Part shown: positions 34,048 through 46,121 of the stretch, piece by piece
Position numbering within the stretch: position 1 is the first letter of the stretch
How the letters are laid out: each line of letters opens with the position of its first letter
NCBI GenBank assembly: GCA_002682825.1
Contig: NOKP01000011.1
Span: 62,420 to 126,419, forward strand
DNA from: Neonectria sp. B-13
Lineage: Eukaryota; Ascomycota; Sordariomycetes; Hypocreales; Nectriaceae
DNA length: 64,000 bases
Reading direction: 5' to 3'
Position numbers and translations under genes: made by a program
Notes under the pieces: model-generated
Databases searched by the model: none
The model's input: only the letters and a program-made list of their open reading frames with translations
What the model was told of the DNA's origin: nothing

Positions 34048-35969
34048 TTCCTTTTTGCCGTCTTCTGTCAAGGCTGCCTCGGGGGATGTGTGTGGATGGA
34101 TGGATTGACTGGCGAGGGGGGAAACTCTTCTTTTTGCATGGGTGCATTCTGTATGACAGAATGCTGGCTAACATGTCAGTGAAAGGTTAGTTACTTTGTT
34201 AGTTGGTCTTGAGCGGACTGACTGACTGTCTGTCTGCAGGTAGTTGCTAGTCAAATGCACGTACGTGCCCAGGTGAGGAGGTGTCGTCAATAAGACTTGT
34301 TGATATTCCATCTGTGTTGCGACGAAGTACATAAGACATAGATAGACTCTATCATATATTACATACCATCCATCCATCCATCAATCTCACCTCACTCACT
34401 ACACTGGCGATTCAGTTATCAACCTCCGCCCAGTCCTGTTTTCTCACAGCCCAAATCTAACCCTTCGAGTGCCCAGACGCTGTCTCTCGTTGACCTCACG
34501 CCTCCTCGACTTCTCCCTGCGAATCTCCTTGAGCGTTCCCCCCCTCCCATCTGGTTCCCAGCGCCCATCACCACCAGCCATACACTGGCTCTCACCTCTC
34601 CGTCCGCGGACGAGCACATCTCTACTGCATCTCATCTCGCTCCTACTCCAGGACTCATATTCGTGCTGGTGGTAGCGTCGCCCTCTCCTCTCGTCACCTA
34701 GCCAGTTGTCGATGCGGCGCCGCCCATCGCCGTGGGCGCATTGGAAGTTGGGTCGGCAGTGGATGGAAGTATCTGGCCTTGAGCATCCTGTTATATGTTG
34801 GCATGTTTCGTTTCGTCTGTTGTATGTACCATGGTCGTTGTAAACTGGCACGTTTCGCTGGTTGGTATGCCGCTGTATTGCTCCTACCCTGCACTCTTGA
34901 CAAGTGCTGTCGACATCCCGACAACACTATTCAAGGCTCGTCAACAACTTATCAAGTAAGTGTAGGACAGTCGATTCATACTTGCACCCTATCATGTAGA
35001 TCCATTGCGTAGCACTCACACCCGCAACATCCACGACTCGCAACCCTCTCGTCCCAACAGTCTTCGAGACAACACCACTCACAGCATCGGTCCTCACATT
35101 CGCATGTGAGCCACCAGCTCTCACAACTGCTTGACGAAGGGGCGCATAAAGAATTGGACGACGGGCAATAAACAATAGGAGGTTGGGCAGCCCCGGAGCA
35201 TCGTCCTCGTAGTGTCGACTCGTCATCGGAGTAGATGCTACAGTCGTCCAAGTCGGCGATGCCATCGGCCATAACTGCACTTTTTCTTTTTGGAGAAGCA
35301 CAAGTTAGAACGATGAGTTTATTCCCCTCCAGCCTCTCCTTCAGAAAGACCGGACACAGACCAAATTAAAGAAAGCTTTATTCCAGCCCTGTCCTGTTTG
35401 TGTCGTACTGGACGCCTGCGAGGTAAGCCACAACACCATGAACGAGACAAGGCAAGATGCAGGTGCAGGCCCCGAGTAGGATCAAGACATTCCAGCCTAG
35501 GCGACCTCCACGAATATATTAGCACAGAGGGCGTGACCTGCAGGTTTTCGCCGTCACAGTTCAGCAACCCCTGGCCGTAGGGCATGTTACACACTCTCGC
35601 TCGCTCCTGGATCCAGCAAGTTCGTTGGTTGTTTCTCTCATTATATCTTCCTGCTCTTCGCCATGCGCGGCGTCATACGCTGCGTCATGTCGTGCTGTAA
35701 TATGCGATGCTGTGTGATAACCAAAGAACATGCTCGCCCGTCCAAACCGGTTAAACGCCAATGACTTGCGCCGCAACCAAGCCCACAGGGTATGTTGTCT
35801 TCCCAGTCTTCCTCCTCTTTTTTCTTCCGGGATGTAGGCTTGGCCGATGGCGCTTTTGATGCGAGGTTTTTTTTCCCGTCGTCCTCCAATGGGTCTCCGC
35901 CGCTCCGCCCTGGAGTAACATCACCACCCCTCTTCCGTCCCACTTGAAGCATTTTTCACCTCCACTCCC
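34048..35969. other. 1.9 kb spacer with one doubtful small ORF
   Basis: This lies between tRNA-Pro and the pantothenate kinase stop. It contains a short (CCAT)n run near 34366-34384, C/T-rich leader-like sequence at 34380-34700, and the Cys-rich minus-strand frame listed separately. A GTAAGT...CATGTAG pair at about 34956-35000 on the plus strand could be a UTR or ncRNA intron, but nothing else supports a transcript. Confidence 0.4.
34976..35272 (-). CDS. Doubtful small Cys-rich ORF
   Basis: An unspliced frame of 98 residues with 16 cysteines, many as CC or C-x-C pairs in the second half. It begins with MADGIADLDDCSIYSDDES, which looks like a plausible hydrophilic protein start. There is no signal peptide and no recognised family. 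A second long frame (34927-35301, 124 codons) overlaps it in another phase, so at most one is real. A GTGAGT donor-like site near 35011 hints that the true exon could end earlier. I list it only as a candidate. Confidence 0.25.
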   Translation of the reverse strand: MADGIADLDDCSIYSDDESTLRGRCSGAAQPPIVYCPSSNSLCAPSSSSCESWWLTCECEDRCCEWCCLEDCWDERVASRGCCGCECYAMDLHDRVQV

Positions 35970-37605
35970 TCATGTCGTACTCGCACCGGCCTCGGCCGAG
36001 CGTTGGTTTCTCCTCCACTCAGCCACGTCCTCCATGCCCTCCAAGCTTCCTCTTCGTCCCCAGTTTCGGGGTTGTCTCCTTAGGAAAGCCCCCACCGAGC
36101 CGAGGTATCCCTCGTGCCGCAGGAAATATGCCTGCTTCTCGCCCTTACTCCAAAACTTGATCGCGTAGCTCAGGGTGTTGATGGTCTGTCGGTGGCCGCG
36201 GATGAAGGAGCCGCCAAAATAGATGTTGGACAGGTTGTGAATCTGCGACTGTAGGTAGGCGATCTGGCCGATGTTATTGGAGATGGCGTACAGTAGCGAA
36301 CGGGAGACGTCGGCACTGGAGAAGGACGTCTCGGAGTCGTGGGGGACGGGGGAGTCCTCGGCTGCTGATTCGGCCTCGCGTTTCATGCGAAAGACCTTGC
36401 CAAAAGACGAGGCGATGGTGGTGCTCTTGAGGCCGATCTTGCCGTAGTCGGTGCCGTAAATGTCTCCAACCAGCATGTCGACCTTGGCGTTGTCACCATG
36501 GCCTGCCAGATCCAGCATCTCGTCAAAGGTGCGCGCACCAGTCAACATAGACAGCAGACCCCAGAGAGTGCCACCGCCAAGTGAGGTACCACCAACTCGC
36601 TCATATGAGCGCGGACCAGTGACCTTCAGGAACGACACGCCGGAGCCGATGTTGACGAGGAGGTAAGGGTAGATGTTTTCCCGCGGTACGACGAATTGCA
36701 TTGGGTCCGTCTCGGAGTAGGTGAAGACTTCGCGGGGGATCTCGGTGATGAAGAAGTCGAGGCCTGGAAGTGTCGCTCTTTGTTAGCTTCCACGCGCAAG
36801 ACCACAGCCAGCAACCATAGGGCAATGCAGTTACCGATAATGAGGCACTCCATTTCATCCTCTCTTAACACATCCACCCCCAACGTCTCGCGAATCTTGT
36901 CGTAGTACTTGTAAGCGCCGCCACCAGTGGCCATGACGCACAGCTCGCCAGGTTGCGAGCCGTTCAGCGTCAGCTGGTTGTCGCGCAGATGGCGCATAAA
37001 CTCGAGGCAGTCGTCGATTCGGTCGGTCTCGAAATTCTGGAAGTTGAGCCGGCCGCCCGGGTCGGTCGAGTCGACCTCGCGTGAGAAGTAGACGAGCTTC
37101 GCCAACGAGCCGCCAATCTGTTTTGCGCAATTGCGCTCGTCAGCCAACGTTGTCCATGGCCGGTTCCCCATGTTCGCGGGGGTTGGCTCTATTCCCATTC
37201 TCCCCGCTCTTCAAGCCAAATCCGAGGACCTCACGCCACCGCTTCCGTCGCAATACGTACATCAATGGCAATATGGCTCACCACGGCCGTGTGGTTCGGC
37301 AGCCGAATATCGCTTGTCTCTGGGTGCGACGGGCTGACCCGGCCATTGGCATGCGCGGCACCGACCCCCGATGCCGGCGTCGCCGCGTCCGGGTCGACAA
37401 TGAAGGCGCCCTGGACATTGATCTTGACGCTGCCGGGGCGGTTGATGGCGCTGTCAATCTCCTCGGTCGACGTCATGGCGCGGAGACGTCGCTTCAGCGG
37501 CGACACCTGCGCTGGTGATGGTTGCGAATGCGCCTGCGGTAGTGGGTCCTGCGCAACGGTCGTTGCCGGTAGGATGGCGTCCTCGTGGTGGGAGGCGGGC
37601 GTCAT
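35970..37605 (-). CDS. CAB1: Eukaryotic pantothenate kinase
   Basis: Exons 37605-37261, 37117-36835 and 36763-35970 (introns 143 and 71 nt) encode 473 residues. An N-terminal low-complexity region of about 100 residues precedes the kinase fold. The second exon opens with IGGSLAKLVYF, giving the motif ID-IGGSLAKL at 114-122. GELCVMATGGGAYKYYD and MECLIIGLDFFITEIP follow across the second junction. NIGSGVSFLKV, VGGTSLGGGTLWGLLSMLTGA and NIYFGGSFIRGH complete the acetate/sugar kinase-like fold of type II PanK. The enzyme phosphorylates pantothenate, the first step of coenzyme A synthesis, and family members are often feedback-inhibited by CoA species. The start at 37605 is the Met in frame with the exon; an earlier in-frame start is possible within ORF 37231-37722. 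Confidence 0.93.
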
Positions 37606-38774
37606 GGCTTTTTTTTTCCTGCAGAGGAAAGGTTGAGAGGAAGAGTGAGGGAAGCCGACAATGGCGGGGGGAGCTCGGGGACAAGAGTTGGCGCTGCGGC
37701 AGCAACCCGAGGACCAAGGCAAAATATAAAGAAGCCGTGAGCAGCCGAGATCAAGAGTCGATTATGGGGAGAATAGGAAAAGGGGGGGAAGAGGAGGAGA
37801 CGTCAAGATGTCGAGAGACGGATTGATGAGGGACCGGCTTGTGGAGGGGCTCTCATCAATCACCTCGGCGGATATCCTCCCCAGCTCGGCGGATATTCTG
37901 GGGAGTTGTGGAGGTACTTTCCACCGTAGTAGACTACCTACTGCCCAGTACCTTCCTAGGTAGGTCGTCATGATATCGCCCGGCTTTATCGATAAGAAGC
38001 CCCATTGCACTGCTCTGCCGTCCTCCCTTCGGTACCTAGGCTGGTTGTCCTCAGGGGAGCCGGTGGGCCGAGGCTTTAAGGGGCATCTTGTCCCTTGGAT
38101 GGGGAACAGTCGTCCCTACGCCAGTGACGACAGCCTCCGTTTCTCCGGCTCCCCCGAAATATAGATCGTCGGAGACATTGCCAATCCAGCGAAATCACGA
38201 GGCACACTCCAGTCCCGAGTACGATATACCCCAAACCGAATACCTGACCGCTGATTGAGTACCGACGACCCGGATGAAACGGCGGGGTTGAGTTATGCAT
38301 TGACCACGACGGGGACCAACTCGCCAACTCTCAACGCTTCGTTCCATTGGGGTGACAAACCAACTTCATAACGAGAGTGAACACGCCATCAAGTCTCTTT
38401 TCAGGGCTCCAAATGCAATAATTAAAATACTACATTTAATTGCCGTATTCCTACAAGCATAAACATTGATTATCGTAAAAGAAATCTCACATAACTTGAG
38501 CTATCTTAGTCTCTGTTGCGGTTGATATGATCCTCCCCAAGACGCCCCATAGACAAACCCCTGCCATCTTCTCCAACCCAAACAACTCCTTTTCTGTCAC
38601 TACCAAGACGAGAACCAAAAACGGGTATTAGAAGCTTCGACGCACCAACAAACAAGGAAAGAAAAGAGATCAAAGAGTGTAATCTACCGTAACGAAATTG
38701 CCCCCCGATTGTTTTTTTTTGGGGGTTTCTTTTTGGCTTGAATGACAACACCATTCATCATCCATATATCTGAT
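37606..38774. promoter_or_regulatory. CAB1 upstream region and RAX1-like 3' flank
   Basis: Two identical 12-mers CTCGGCGGATAT lie at 37864-37875 and 37885-37896, 21 bp apart, about 260-290 bp upstream of the CAB1 start. The palindrome TTATCGATAA (two opposed GATA cores) is at 37986-37995. These look like transcription factor sites; which factor binds is unknown. The right half is the 3' flank of the RGS gene, with a T-tract near 38711 on the plus strand. Confidence 0.45.
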
Positions 38775-40245
38775 TTAGAAGAGGTTGCCCGAAGGAACCG
38801 CAACGAATATGGCCGTCAGAATGCCACCCATGAGCAGGGATCCCAGCATAGCCTGGATAAAAATGGTATCCTGGATCTGGCGCAGGGCGGGCTCTTGGAT
38901 CCAAACCTCTCGGTCAAAGACCTTACGAACCAGGTTGCGCTTCTCATACTTGACAATCCAGGGCTCATCCTCGTAGCTGTTGGACGATTCAAATGAATCG
39001 AAGCTACGCTTCTCCATCGAATCGGACCTCTCGCTGTCAACAAACAGCTCCCACGGTCGCACGTGGCGATGGTGCATGCCGTGCAGTACAACACACATGC
39101 CCTTGTAAGCCGCAATGAGTGTACTAATACCCAGGACGAAGGCGATGGCCGTCAGGGCACGGTAGCCTCGTCTGGCGCTGCTAAGGGCGAGGATGATGCC
39201 GATAGCCAGGCCAGCAACGATGAGACCCACTCCCAAAGAGCGGGCGAAGAAGACACGGGCAGGGTTACCGTTGCAGATGGACCACCGAACAAAGTTGGGG
39301 TGGGCCTGGCGGCGCAAGCTTGAGTCAATTGTCTTGAAGATTCCTCGGAATGCACTGGGGTGGGTCGTGTGAGACAACGCCAGCATGGCTGCCTTCTGCT
39401 CGGGCGCCGACAGGTTCAATTGTCGAGGAGCGTCATCCATAATGTAATTGACAATGACTCGGTTGATCTCCTCGCGGAAGGGCTGGATTGTGACTGTCGA
39501 GCTGGTTAGAGACTGTCCTACTGCAGTGTAGCACCTTCAACTGTCTAAGACTAACATGGTTGACGAACACCCGCAGCCTGGAAGGCGTGCGAGGCTTGGG
39601 TCTGGTAGCTCGAGGCGTGGGTCGAGGGGGCAGCATTGGACGCCGTGTACATGGACGAGGCATCACCTCGGCTGCTCTGAGGAGGAGTCGAGAATGGATT
39701 GGCGCCGTCGATGATCTTCTCGTTGCCATGTTTCTCAAAGTCCGAGCCCTTGAAGATCACGGTCCCACTCGGCTCCCTCCGAACCTTGTCAACGTTATCC
39801 TTTCGGATTTTGGCGACAGCGTCGTTCTGCATGGCCTGTGTCCACTCGGGGGCCAGCTTGACGTCGGTCGTATTAGCCATGTTGAACCGCTTCTCGTAGT
39901 CCTTGTACCAAAGGAAGAACTGCAGGTTCTCGGCGGCATGCTCCACGTAGATGAGGTAGGTCATGAAGTCACGGACAGTCATGGGCTAAAGGTATGCTAG
40001 TTAGCACGAGAATGTCAACGGGTTGGCGAAGGTTCTAAACTTACCGGACAGGTGCCACCGTTGATGATATTGTCAAAGGCCAGAGATTCAGGAATGCCAG
40101 CCGAGTGGCCGGACTGGCCGGACTTGACGGAGCCATCGCTCTTCTCGCTTTCGGAGAAGGATGAACCCATGTCTTGGCTGTTGTTGCGCTGGGACTGTTG
40201 GTCCACGTGCTTGGGACGGGTGTAAGTGAGAGGAAGGAGCCCCAT
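38775..40245 (-). CDS. RAX1: Rax1-like RGS-domain protein with three C-terminal membrane segments
   Basis: Exons 40245-40045, 39985-39556 and 39493-38775 (introns 59 and 62 nt) encode 449 residues. An RGS-like region begins near residue 57 (ESLAFDNIINGGTCPPMTVRDFMTYLIYVEHAAENLQF is the family's split RGS start). It is interrupted by a Ser/Ala-rich insert and resumes with QPFTIQPFREEINRVI and PSAFRGIFKTID. Three hydrophobic segments follow: VFFARSLGVGLIVAGLAIG, LTAIAFVLGISTLIAAYKG and AMLGSLLMGGILTAIFVAV. RGS plus three membrane helices is the architecture of yeast Rax1 (435 residues), a bud-site/polarity protein, and of Aspergillus RgsB. Whether this protein acts on a G-alpha is not visible from sequence. 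The start at 40245 is the only reasonable Met before the first intron. Confidence 0.87.
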
Positions 40246-43200
40246 GTTGTAGATGTGAATATGATATAAGTGAGTGACGGGAAAGTATCAAAGTTGATAC
40301 GCTAAGGATCCGACATGAGTGAATATAGCACTCTGTAAGGCAAACACTGAACAGCTTCTCCCCAGGGAAATGGGGATGTGTATGGACTTAAATAACTGGC
40401 CGGACAGAGGACAAGATAAGTTCGAGCTACTGGGGCGTTGTGGGAACTTGTGGCTCCCTCCAGTACCCAGACAGGGGCGTAGGAAACATGAGGACCAATA
40501 CAATGCTTCCCCCGATGATGTGGGAAACCCCAAGAGCGGTAGGTGGTAAATGCCACTAAGAGACGACCCCGGACGCAGGGGATTCCCTTAGGGAGTGTGG
40601 ATCTGGCAAGCTTGTCGACTGTATTAGCAGTGAAGCTTAGCGGTGACATGGCGTGTAGCCAGCGGTGATGGCAGCGGCGAAGGCCGCCAGAGTTCCCTGA
40701 GGAACGCGGGAAGAGAGCCAAGGGTTCAAGGCAGAGACAACAGCCCCATCACCGTCGCCAAGGTATGGGCCACCATCCACTAGGTGACTAGGGGATGTTT
40801 GCCAGTATCGTCCCGTACCATGCCTACCATGCCTTCTCAAGGTATGCTCGCTTTGAGACATGCTCTTTGTCCACTAGCCTGCCAACCTGCGTCAACACCG
40901 AGGGACTTGGCTGGGCTTGTTATGCACGCAAAGCACGGTAACAGGGGCTCGGAAGCAAACATAAAACCAGGCACACAATCAAGGAGCCTGCTTGAGCAAA
41001 CCCCCTCCATCCCAATGGGTAAACGTACCCTCCATGTCGGATTGGCATCCCAAATGACGTTGGGGCAGACGAATCCGGTCGATCGGGCGCTGCGGGTCCA
41101 CCCCATTGTCGGCCTCGACCCGGATCGACAAATCGCGAAGGGGGCTTTTTCTCGTCTAGATCTTAGTGGCCGCCTAAATATCTTCCGGTGACTGGTCGGC
41201 AGCTGATGGGTGGGCCATATATGGGCAAAGGGTGGTGGGCGGCGCGAAGTTTATCGCTGGCGTGGGTTCGCGCAACCACTCAACGACGTAATCTGTCAGG
41301 CCCGCCCGGACCGGCAGTCCAGTCAGGATCTCATAAGAGGAAAAAAGAAATGATGGCTTTTCAGCTTGCACTTTCGTGTCCTCGCCTAAACTCTCTCGTT
41401 GCGGATGCCCGGCGGGAACGCAATCGCAGCCTCTGCCGTCTGTCTTCCGTGTCTCTGCCGCCTCTTTGCCGCTTCTTTGCCGCATGTGGATTTTGACTTT
41501 GGACTGAGAGGTGCCCTCCCCAGATGGACGGACCATGGGTGAGTCGCTGGGCCGGACAAGAGGGGCGCCCGTTTCCAAAGGGTCAATGTTTCCAGATTCC
41601 CACGCTGTCAACTGTCGAGTCTGGTCAGACAAAGGCGTCCATGTCTGAGAACAATGGACGTGTAATTCCACTAGTACCACGTCAGCACGTACCTATTCGT
41701 ACTTGCCTGGCACCAAGTTGTTGCTGGTGTGAGTACATTGTGCGGTCGCTGCGGTGTGCCTGTGCTACTGGTACATGTTCGGCATTCTGGTAATGGTTCG
41801 CCAACTTACCAAGTGACCAAACAGCTCTCTACCTGGTGTGTCTCGATCTAGACCACAGCGTCGGGATGTACATTTGCCGGACTATGAAATGCGGCGCTGG
41901 TGGCTGATTCCAAACAAGGCTGGCTGGCAGCTGTGTGTCGTTGGGCAGCGAGCGGTAGGAATACGAGGTTTCCTACGCCCTGTTTCCTGCAGCATCGCCA
42001 GCTTCTGCAATGACTGTTGGACATGAACGCATATCTCGGCGTATGCATTACGTAGGTGTGAGTTGCTTGTCATGGCACCGGGCTTGTGATCGTCGGGCTT
42101 GTGATCGCCAGGCTCGTCATAGCTGCTAAACGTGTAACGCCCCCAGGCCAAGCATTCCTCATCAAAGCGTGGTCTTTTCCTCGTGGTAAGCCAGTCCATT
42201 CTCAAAGCCGGTGATCGAGGATAATCATCTGTGCACTTGCACCATGGCATCCTTGCGGTAGATCATACTGTGAAGTAGATGGCCCTGAGGGAAAACCTTA
42301 GGCACATATGACACGTACGTGATACGTCCTTGACGTCTTTACAAGACAACCAAGTGCTGCGTTAACCCCAGTGAAACCAAGACGGCAGCAACGCCAATGC
42401 CAACTTAAAGGTGCCGGCTTGCCAATAACTCCGATTAGCTTCGGGACAATGGCCAATCAGCTGGACAAGGGTGCATATGCATCGACGCCCATTCCTCATT
42501 TCCAGGCGGCCACCCAGACGTCCTCCCCCATCTTGGACACCCACCCATGGTGTCCTCATCCCCCACACCACGCAAACTGTGAGAGTGCCGCTAATTCGGA
42601 GGAGTCTCAGATCGCAATTTTCTTTTATGTGGGTTCGCGACCCGTTTTCGGTGACGGTACTTGCTCTGGAGTGTGGTAGCAAGGTAGCAGCCGGGCTTAG
42701 GGTGAAGGGAGATCGATCATTCAGGAACTGGCAGGGGTTTGACAAAGATGACAGGAGAAGCGTTCCTGGCTTGTGGCGGACGGGAGGAAGTTGGAACTAG
42801 AGGGTGAGGCATCGTTCATCGAGATGGTAGCGCGATGCGCTATTCTCAGCTCCTTGTGCCCGGCATCTACCCTGTAGTTGTGATGAAGTTTTGCTTTTGT
42901 TGAGATATGAATAACAAGGAAGATCCATAGCTGGATGGTTTTTGGCGTCGAGGATGAACGTGATGGTGTTAGTTCCAAAAGGAATGTGATGCAGCTTCGG
43001 TTGTCTCTATTCGACATGAAACGTTGGGCTGGTTCACGTGCTGTTCGTTCCTGAGGCAGCTGCACCATCGAACCTAGAGTGCACAACCGTCTCACATTGT
43101 GATATGGCTGCATGCCCTGCGTAAGGAAGAAGTAGATCGCATAGATACCTAATCGCAAGGTGGTTGGGAGGTCAGCTAGTAGGTCTGAAACACAAGGCGT

Positions 43201-45012
43201 GAGCATTTCTAGGAGAACTAGGGGGGCATCCGAGCCAGTTTGAGGCATGAAGCATTATACTAGGCTGTCAGAGGCGCTGCTAAAAGCAGCTTCGTCACAT
43301 CCGCGACTTGGCTGAGGTTCGGTCACTTCAGTGTTCAGGGAGAAAACACACAGGGCCAATCAACATGGAAAATACCCGTTCCCTGCCCCTGGGAGACCTC
43401 CCCACTTGGCACACGACCCTCCCTCGAATCCGACTGCCAGCCTCACCTTGCAGTACCGTACCGCCAAGTACCGCTGATAACTCCCGATGACATGGCCGTG
43501 CAGGCGAGCACACAGTCAAAGCTCACCAGAGTGGAGCCGGCCGCGCAAACCAACCCCAAAGGTTCGGCGAGCAATGACTTCAAGTTCGGGGTCTCTCGGA
43601 GTTTTTATCACCTGCCTACATGTACCAAGTACAGACAGCTCTTATCAGCTCAACCTTTCGTCCCTCTCCAAATTTCCCCACTCCGTGCCTCTCACGACCT
43701 GCGGCGTGGCCTTGATACGTGTGCCTCCGAAAGCCGTGACGCGGGACTAGTTAATGCCAATGCGGGGTTTTCCCTGATCCATAATTTGGAATTCCTGATA
43801 GGATTGATTGCAGTGTTGGGCGAGGAGAAGTCAAGATAGAATTGTTTGGACCCTCCGTCACACACGTGTCTTCGTGTTGTGAATCCGGCAGTGCCCCGCC
43901 AAGGAACCCCGCGCCTTCACCTCAAGTCGAGTTTTGTTTGGAGAGTTGTTCAGTGTTCTTTTGTAGGGGACAGATACCAATGGAAGTACGCGGTCTAGAG
44001 ACAGCGAATTAGACCCGTGATAACGGCCGAGAGCAGACAGTGGAAGTTCGTGTTTTCACGTCGGATCCGTCTCCCTCCCTGCGATATCACAGCCCATCCC
44101 ATCCAACAACACCCTTCATGCCCTTCCGCTGCCCCAACCCCAACAACACGGATATTGTGCTTCCGCGAACACCTGATGTAAGCCTCGGCGCGTCTAACTA
44201 CGTATGTACAATACGACGAAGAATCCCGAGCCGACCAGCGAAGCAACGCCGCGTGCCGATAATCTAATCAGATCCTGCGCAAGATGACAAATAGAGCCCG
44301 AATGAGGCATGGCCCGCCACCAACTTCTCGGCGCCGAGTGTGCAGCCGAGCCTCCTCCGTAAGCAAATCGACCGCGTCCCGCCGTGTACCGCCGTGAATG
44401 TCCCCTCTCGACAACGTGCAAAGCTAAACCGCCGGCGCGGGCCCCACGAAACAGGCAGCTCGGCCCTCCAACGTGCGCATCCGTACCTAAGTATTCGTCG
44501 TAGAGCCGCTCGTACTTCCGGCGCCACCTACCGCTTTGCTTCGCTCTCTTGTTCGCCATCTTGCCCCCTCCGAATCTCGCAGCCGCAACCGACCCCCGTC
44601 ATCGCCACGGCGCCTATCAAGGTGCCCCGTCTCTTCCAGCATCAGCAAAAACATCCGTCCCGGGTCCACTTGGGCCGAGTCGTTTCGCGCTCCGGCCAGC
44701 ACCCCCCACCGTGCTTGACTGATCTCATCGGGTCCCCTTCTTGCGCCAATGGCCTCAATTGTTCCATGGACTTCTCTCCGCCCTCTCCGATTGCTCTCCG
44801 ACGGGGCATGACGGGGCAGGGAGGGGCGGTTGTGGCGGGCGGTCAACATTATAAAGAATTCCGTAACAGAAAGAACGCATTGATCTGCCGCTCGTTCCCG
44901 CCTACCTACATCATATCGTAGTCTCCTCTCCGTCACCGACCTCAATCTCAACCATAACATCATCCCAAAACACCACCACCACCCACCACAACACCACACA
45001 CAACCATTCAAG
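40246..45012. other. Gene-free 4.8 kb between RAX1-like gene and peroxiredoxin
   Basis: Both flanking genes are transcribed away from this interval, so it holds two promoters. The largest uninterrupted frames are about 170-195 codons (for example 42721-43248 minus and 44340-44921 plus). None shows a recognisable domain, and each overlaps competing frames. About 44880-45012 is the C/A-rich leader of the peroxiredoxin gene. No transposon or structured RNA is recognised. Confidence 0.45.
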
Positions 45013-45697
45013 ATGTCTGAGCTCAAGGCCGGCGATTCTTTCCCCGAGGGTGTCTTCTTCAGCTACATCCCTCCCACCCCTGAGATCTCCCAGTTCTCTC
45101 AGTGCGGTATCCCCCAGCCCTACAATGCCAGCCAAGGTATGTGAATCCCCCTCCACAACGCGTCGTCTGCAGACCAGACCGCCTCGGGCCAGACCGTGAA
45201 CCAAAACGAACAATTGCTGATGTCTCCTGCTTCCGCTCAACAGAGTTCAAGGACAAGAAGGTCGTCCTAGTCTCCATCCCCGGTGCTTTCACGCCCACCT
45301 GCTCTGGCTCCCACATTCCCTCCTACACTGAGCACATCGACAAGATCAAGGCCAAGGGCGTTGACCAGGTCATCGTCGTTGCCTTCAACGACCCCTTCGT
45401 CATGTCCGGTTGGGCCAAGGCCAACGGTGTCACCGACGACTCCATCGTAAGTAACCTTCCTAGAGCTTATCTCCTGAGCAAAAATGAAGCTGTTGGAATT
45501 GACTGACACGGTGAAAACAGCTCTTCATGTCCGACAAGGATGCCAAGTTCTCCCGCAGCATCGGCTGGAACTTCGCTGAGCGAACTGGCCGCTTCGCCAT
45601 CATCATCGACCACGGCAAGGTCACCTACGCCTCCAAGGACGACGACCCTCAGAGCATCGAGACCTCTGGTGCTCTGGGTGTCCTGAAGCAGCTGTAA
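45013..45697 (+). CDS. Peroxiredoxin, Prx5/Pmp20 (Asp f 3) type
   Basis: Exons 45013-45136, 45244-45446 and 45521-45697 (introns 107 and 74 nt) encode 167 residues. The peroxidatic cysteine is C61 in GAFTPTCSGSHIPSY, and a second cysteine, C31, occupies the position used as the partner in Asp f 3-type enzymes. QVIVVAFNDPFVMSGWAKA and the ending ETSGALGVLKQL are typical. The enzyme reduces peroxides with thiol electrons. The C-terminal tripeptide KQL is not a standard peroxisomal PTS1, so location is more likely cytosolic. The short C/A-rich leader before ATG and the strong codon bias suggest high expression. Homologues of this protein are known fungal allergens; that is family knowledge and was not tested here. 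Confidence 0.94.
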
Positions 45698-46121
45698 ATG
45701 CAACACGAGTCAAGATAAAATAGACTTAGATATGATAGATGATACAACCTAAACAAACAGCTTCCTTGTAGGAGCGTTAATCCAATTGTCTTAACCTCCC
45801 CCTTTTCGTGTCTCATGTTTGTGTCATGTCGCTCGCTGGCTTGCCTCGTGGAAACCGACATATGTTCTCTGGCGTCACCACTTGTGCGCCGAGAGCACAT
45901 TGCTAACCTGCAACGGAAGGATACCTGCACTAATACACCATTTGCGTCTTTCGTCACTGCACGTAAGGAAAGATTTGTCTTGACCATTGCACCGATATGG
46001 CATTTGCTCAACTATCAATGCACCCTATGGCATTCCATGCTCCCGAGATTGTAGAAGAACCGGCCGGAGAAAGACACAAGAACCACGGACTCCACTCTCC
46101 CATTTTCCACCCTCGCCCATC
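45698..46121. other. Convergent 3' intergenic region
   Basis: 3' flanks of the peroxiredoxin gene (plus) and eL24 gene (minus). Nothing else is supported. Confidence 0.55.

Noticed and set aside
42721..43248. Minus-strand 175-codon frame in the 4.8 kb gap
   Set aside because: No recognisable domain, no homologous feel, competing frames nearby. Left in the gap description only.
45686..45697. C-terminal KQL of the peroxiredoxin as a peroxisomal PTS1
   Set aside because: PTS1 consensus is (S/A/C)(K/R/H)L; Lys at position -3 and Gln at -2 do not fit.
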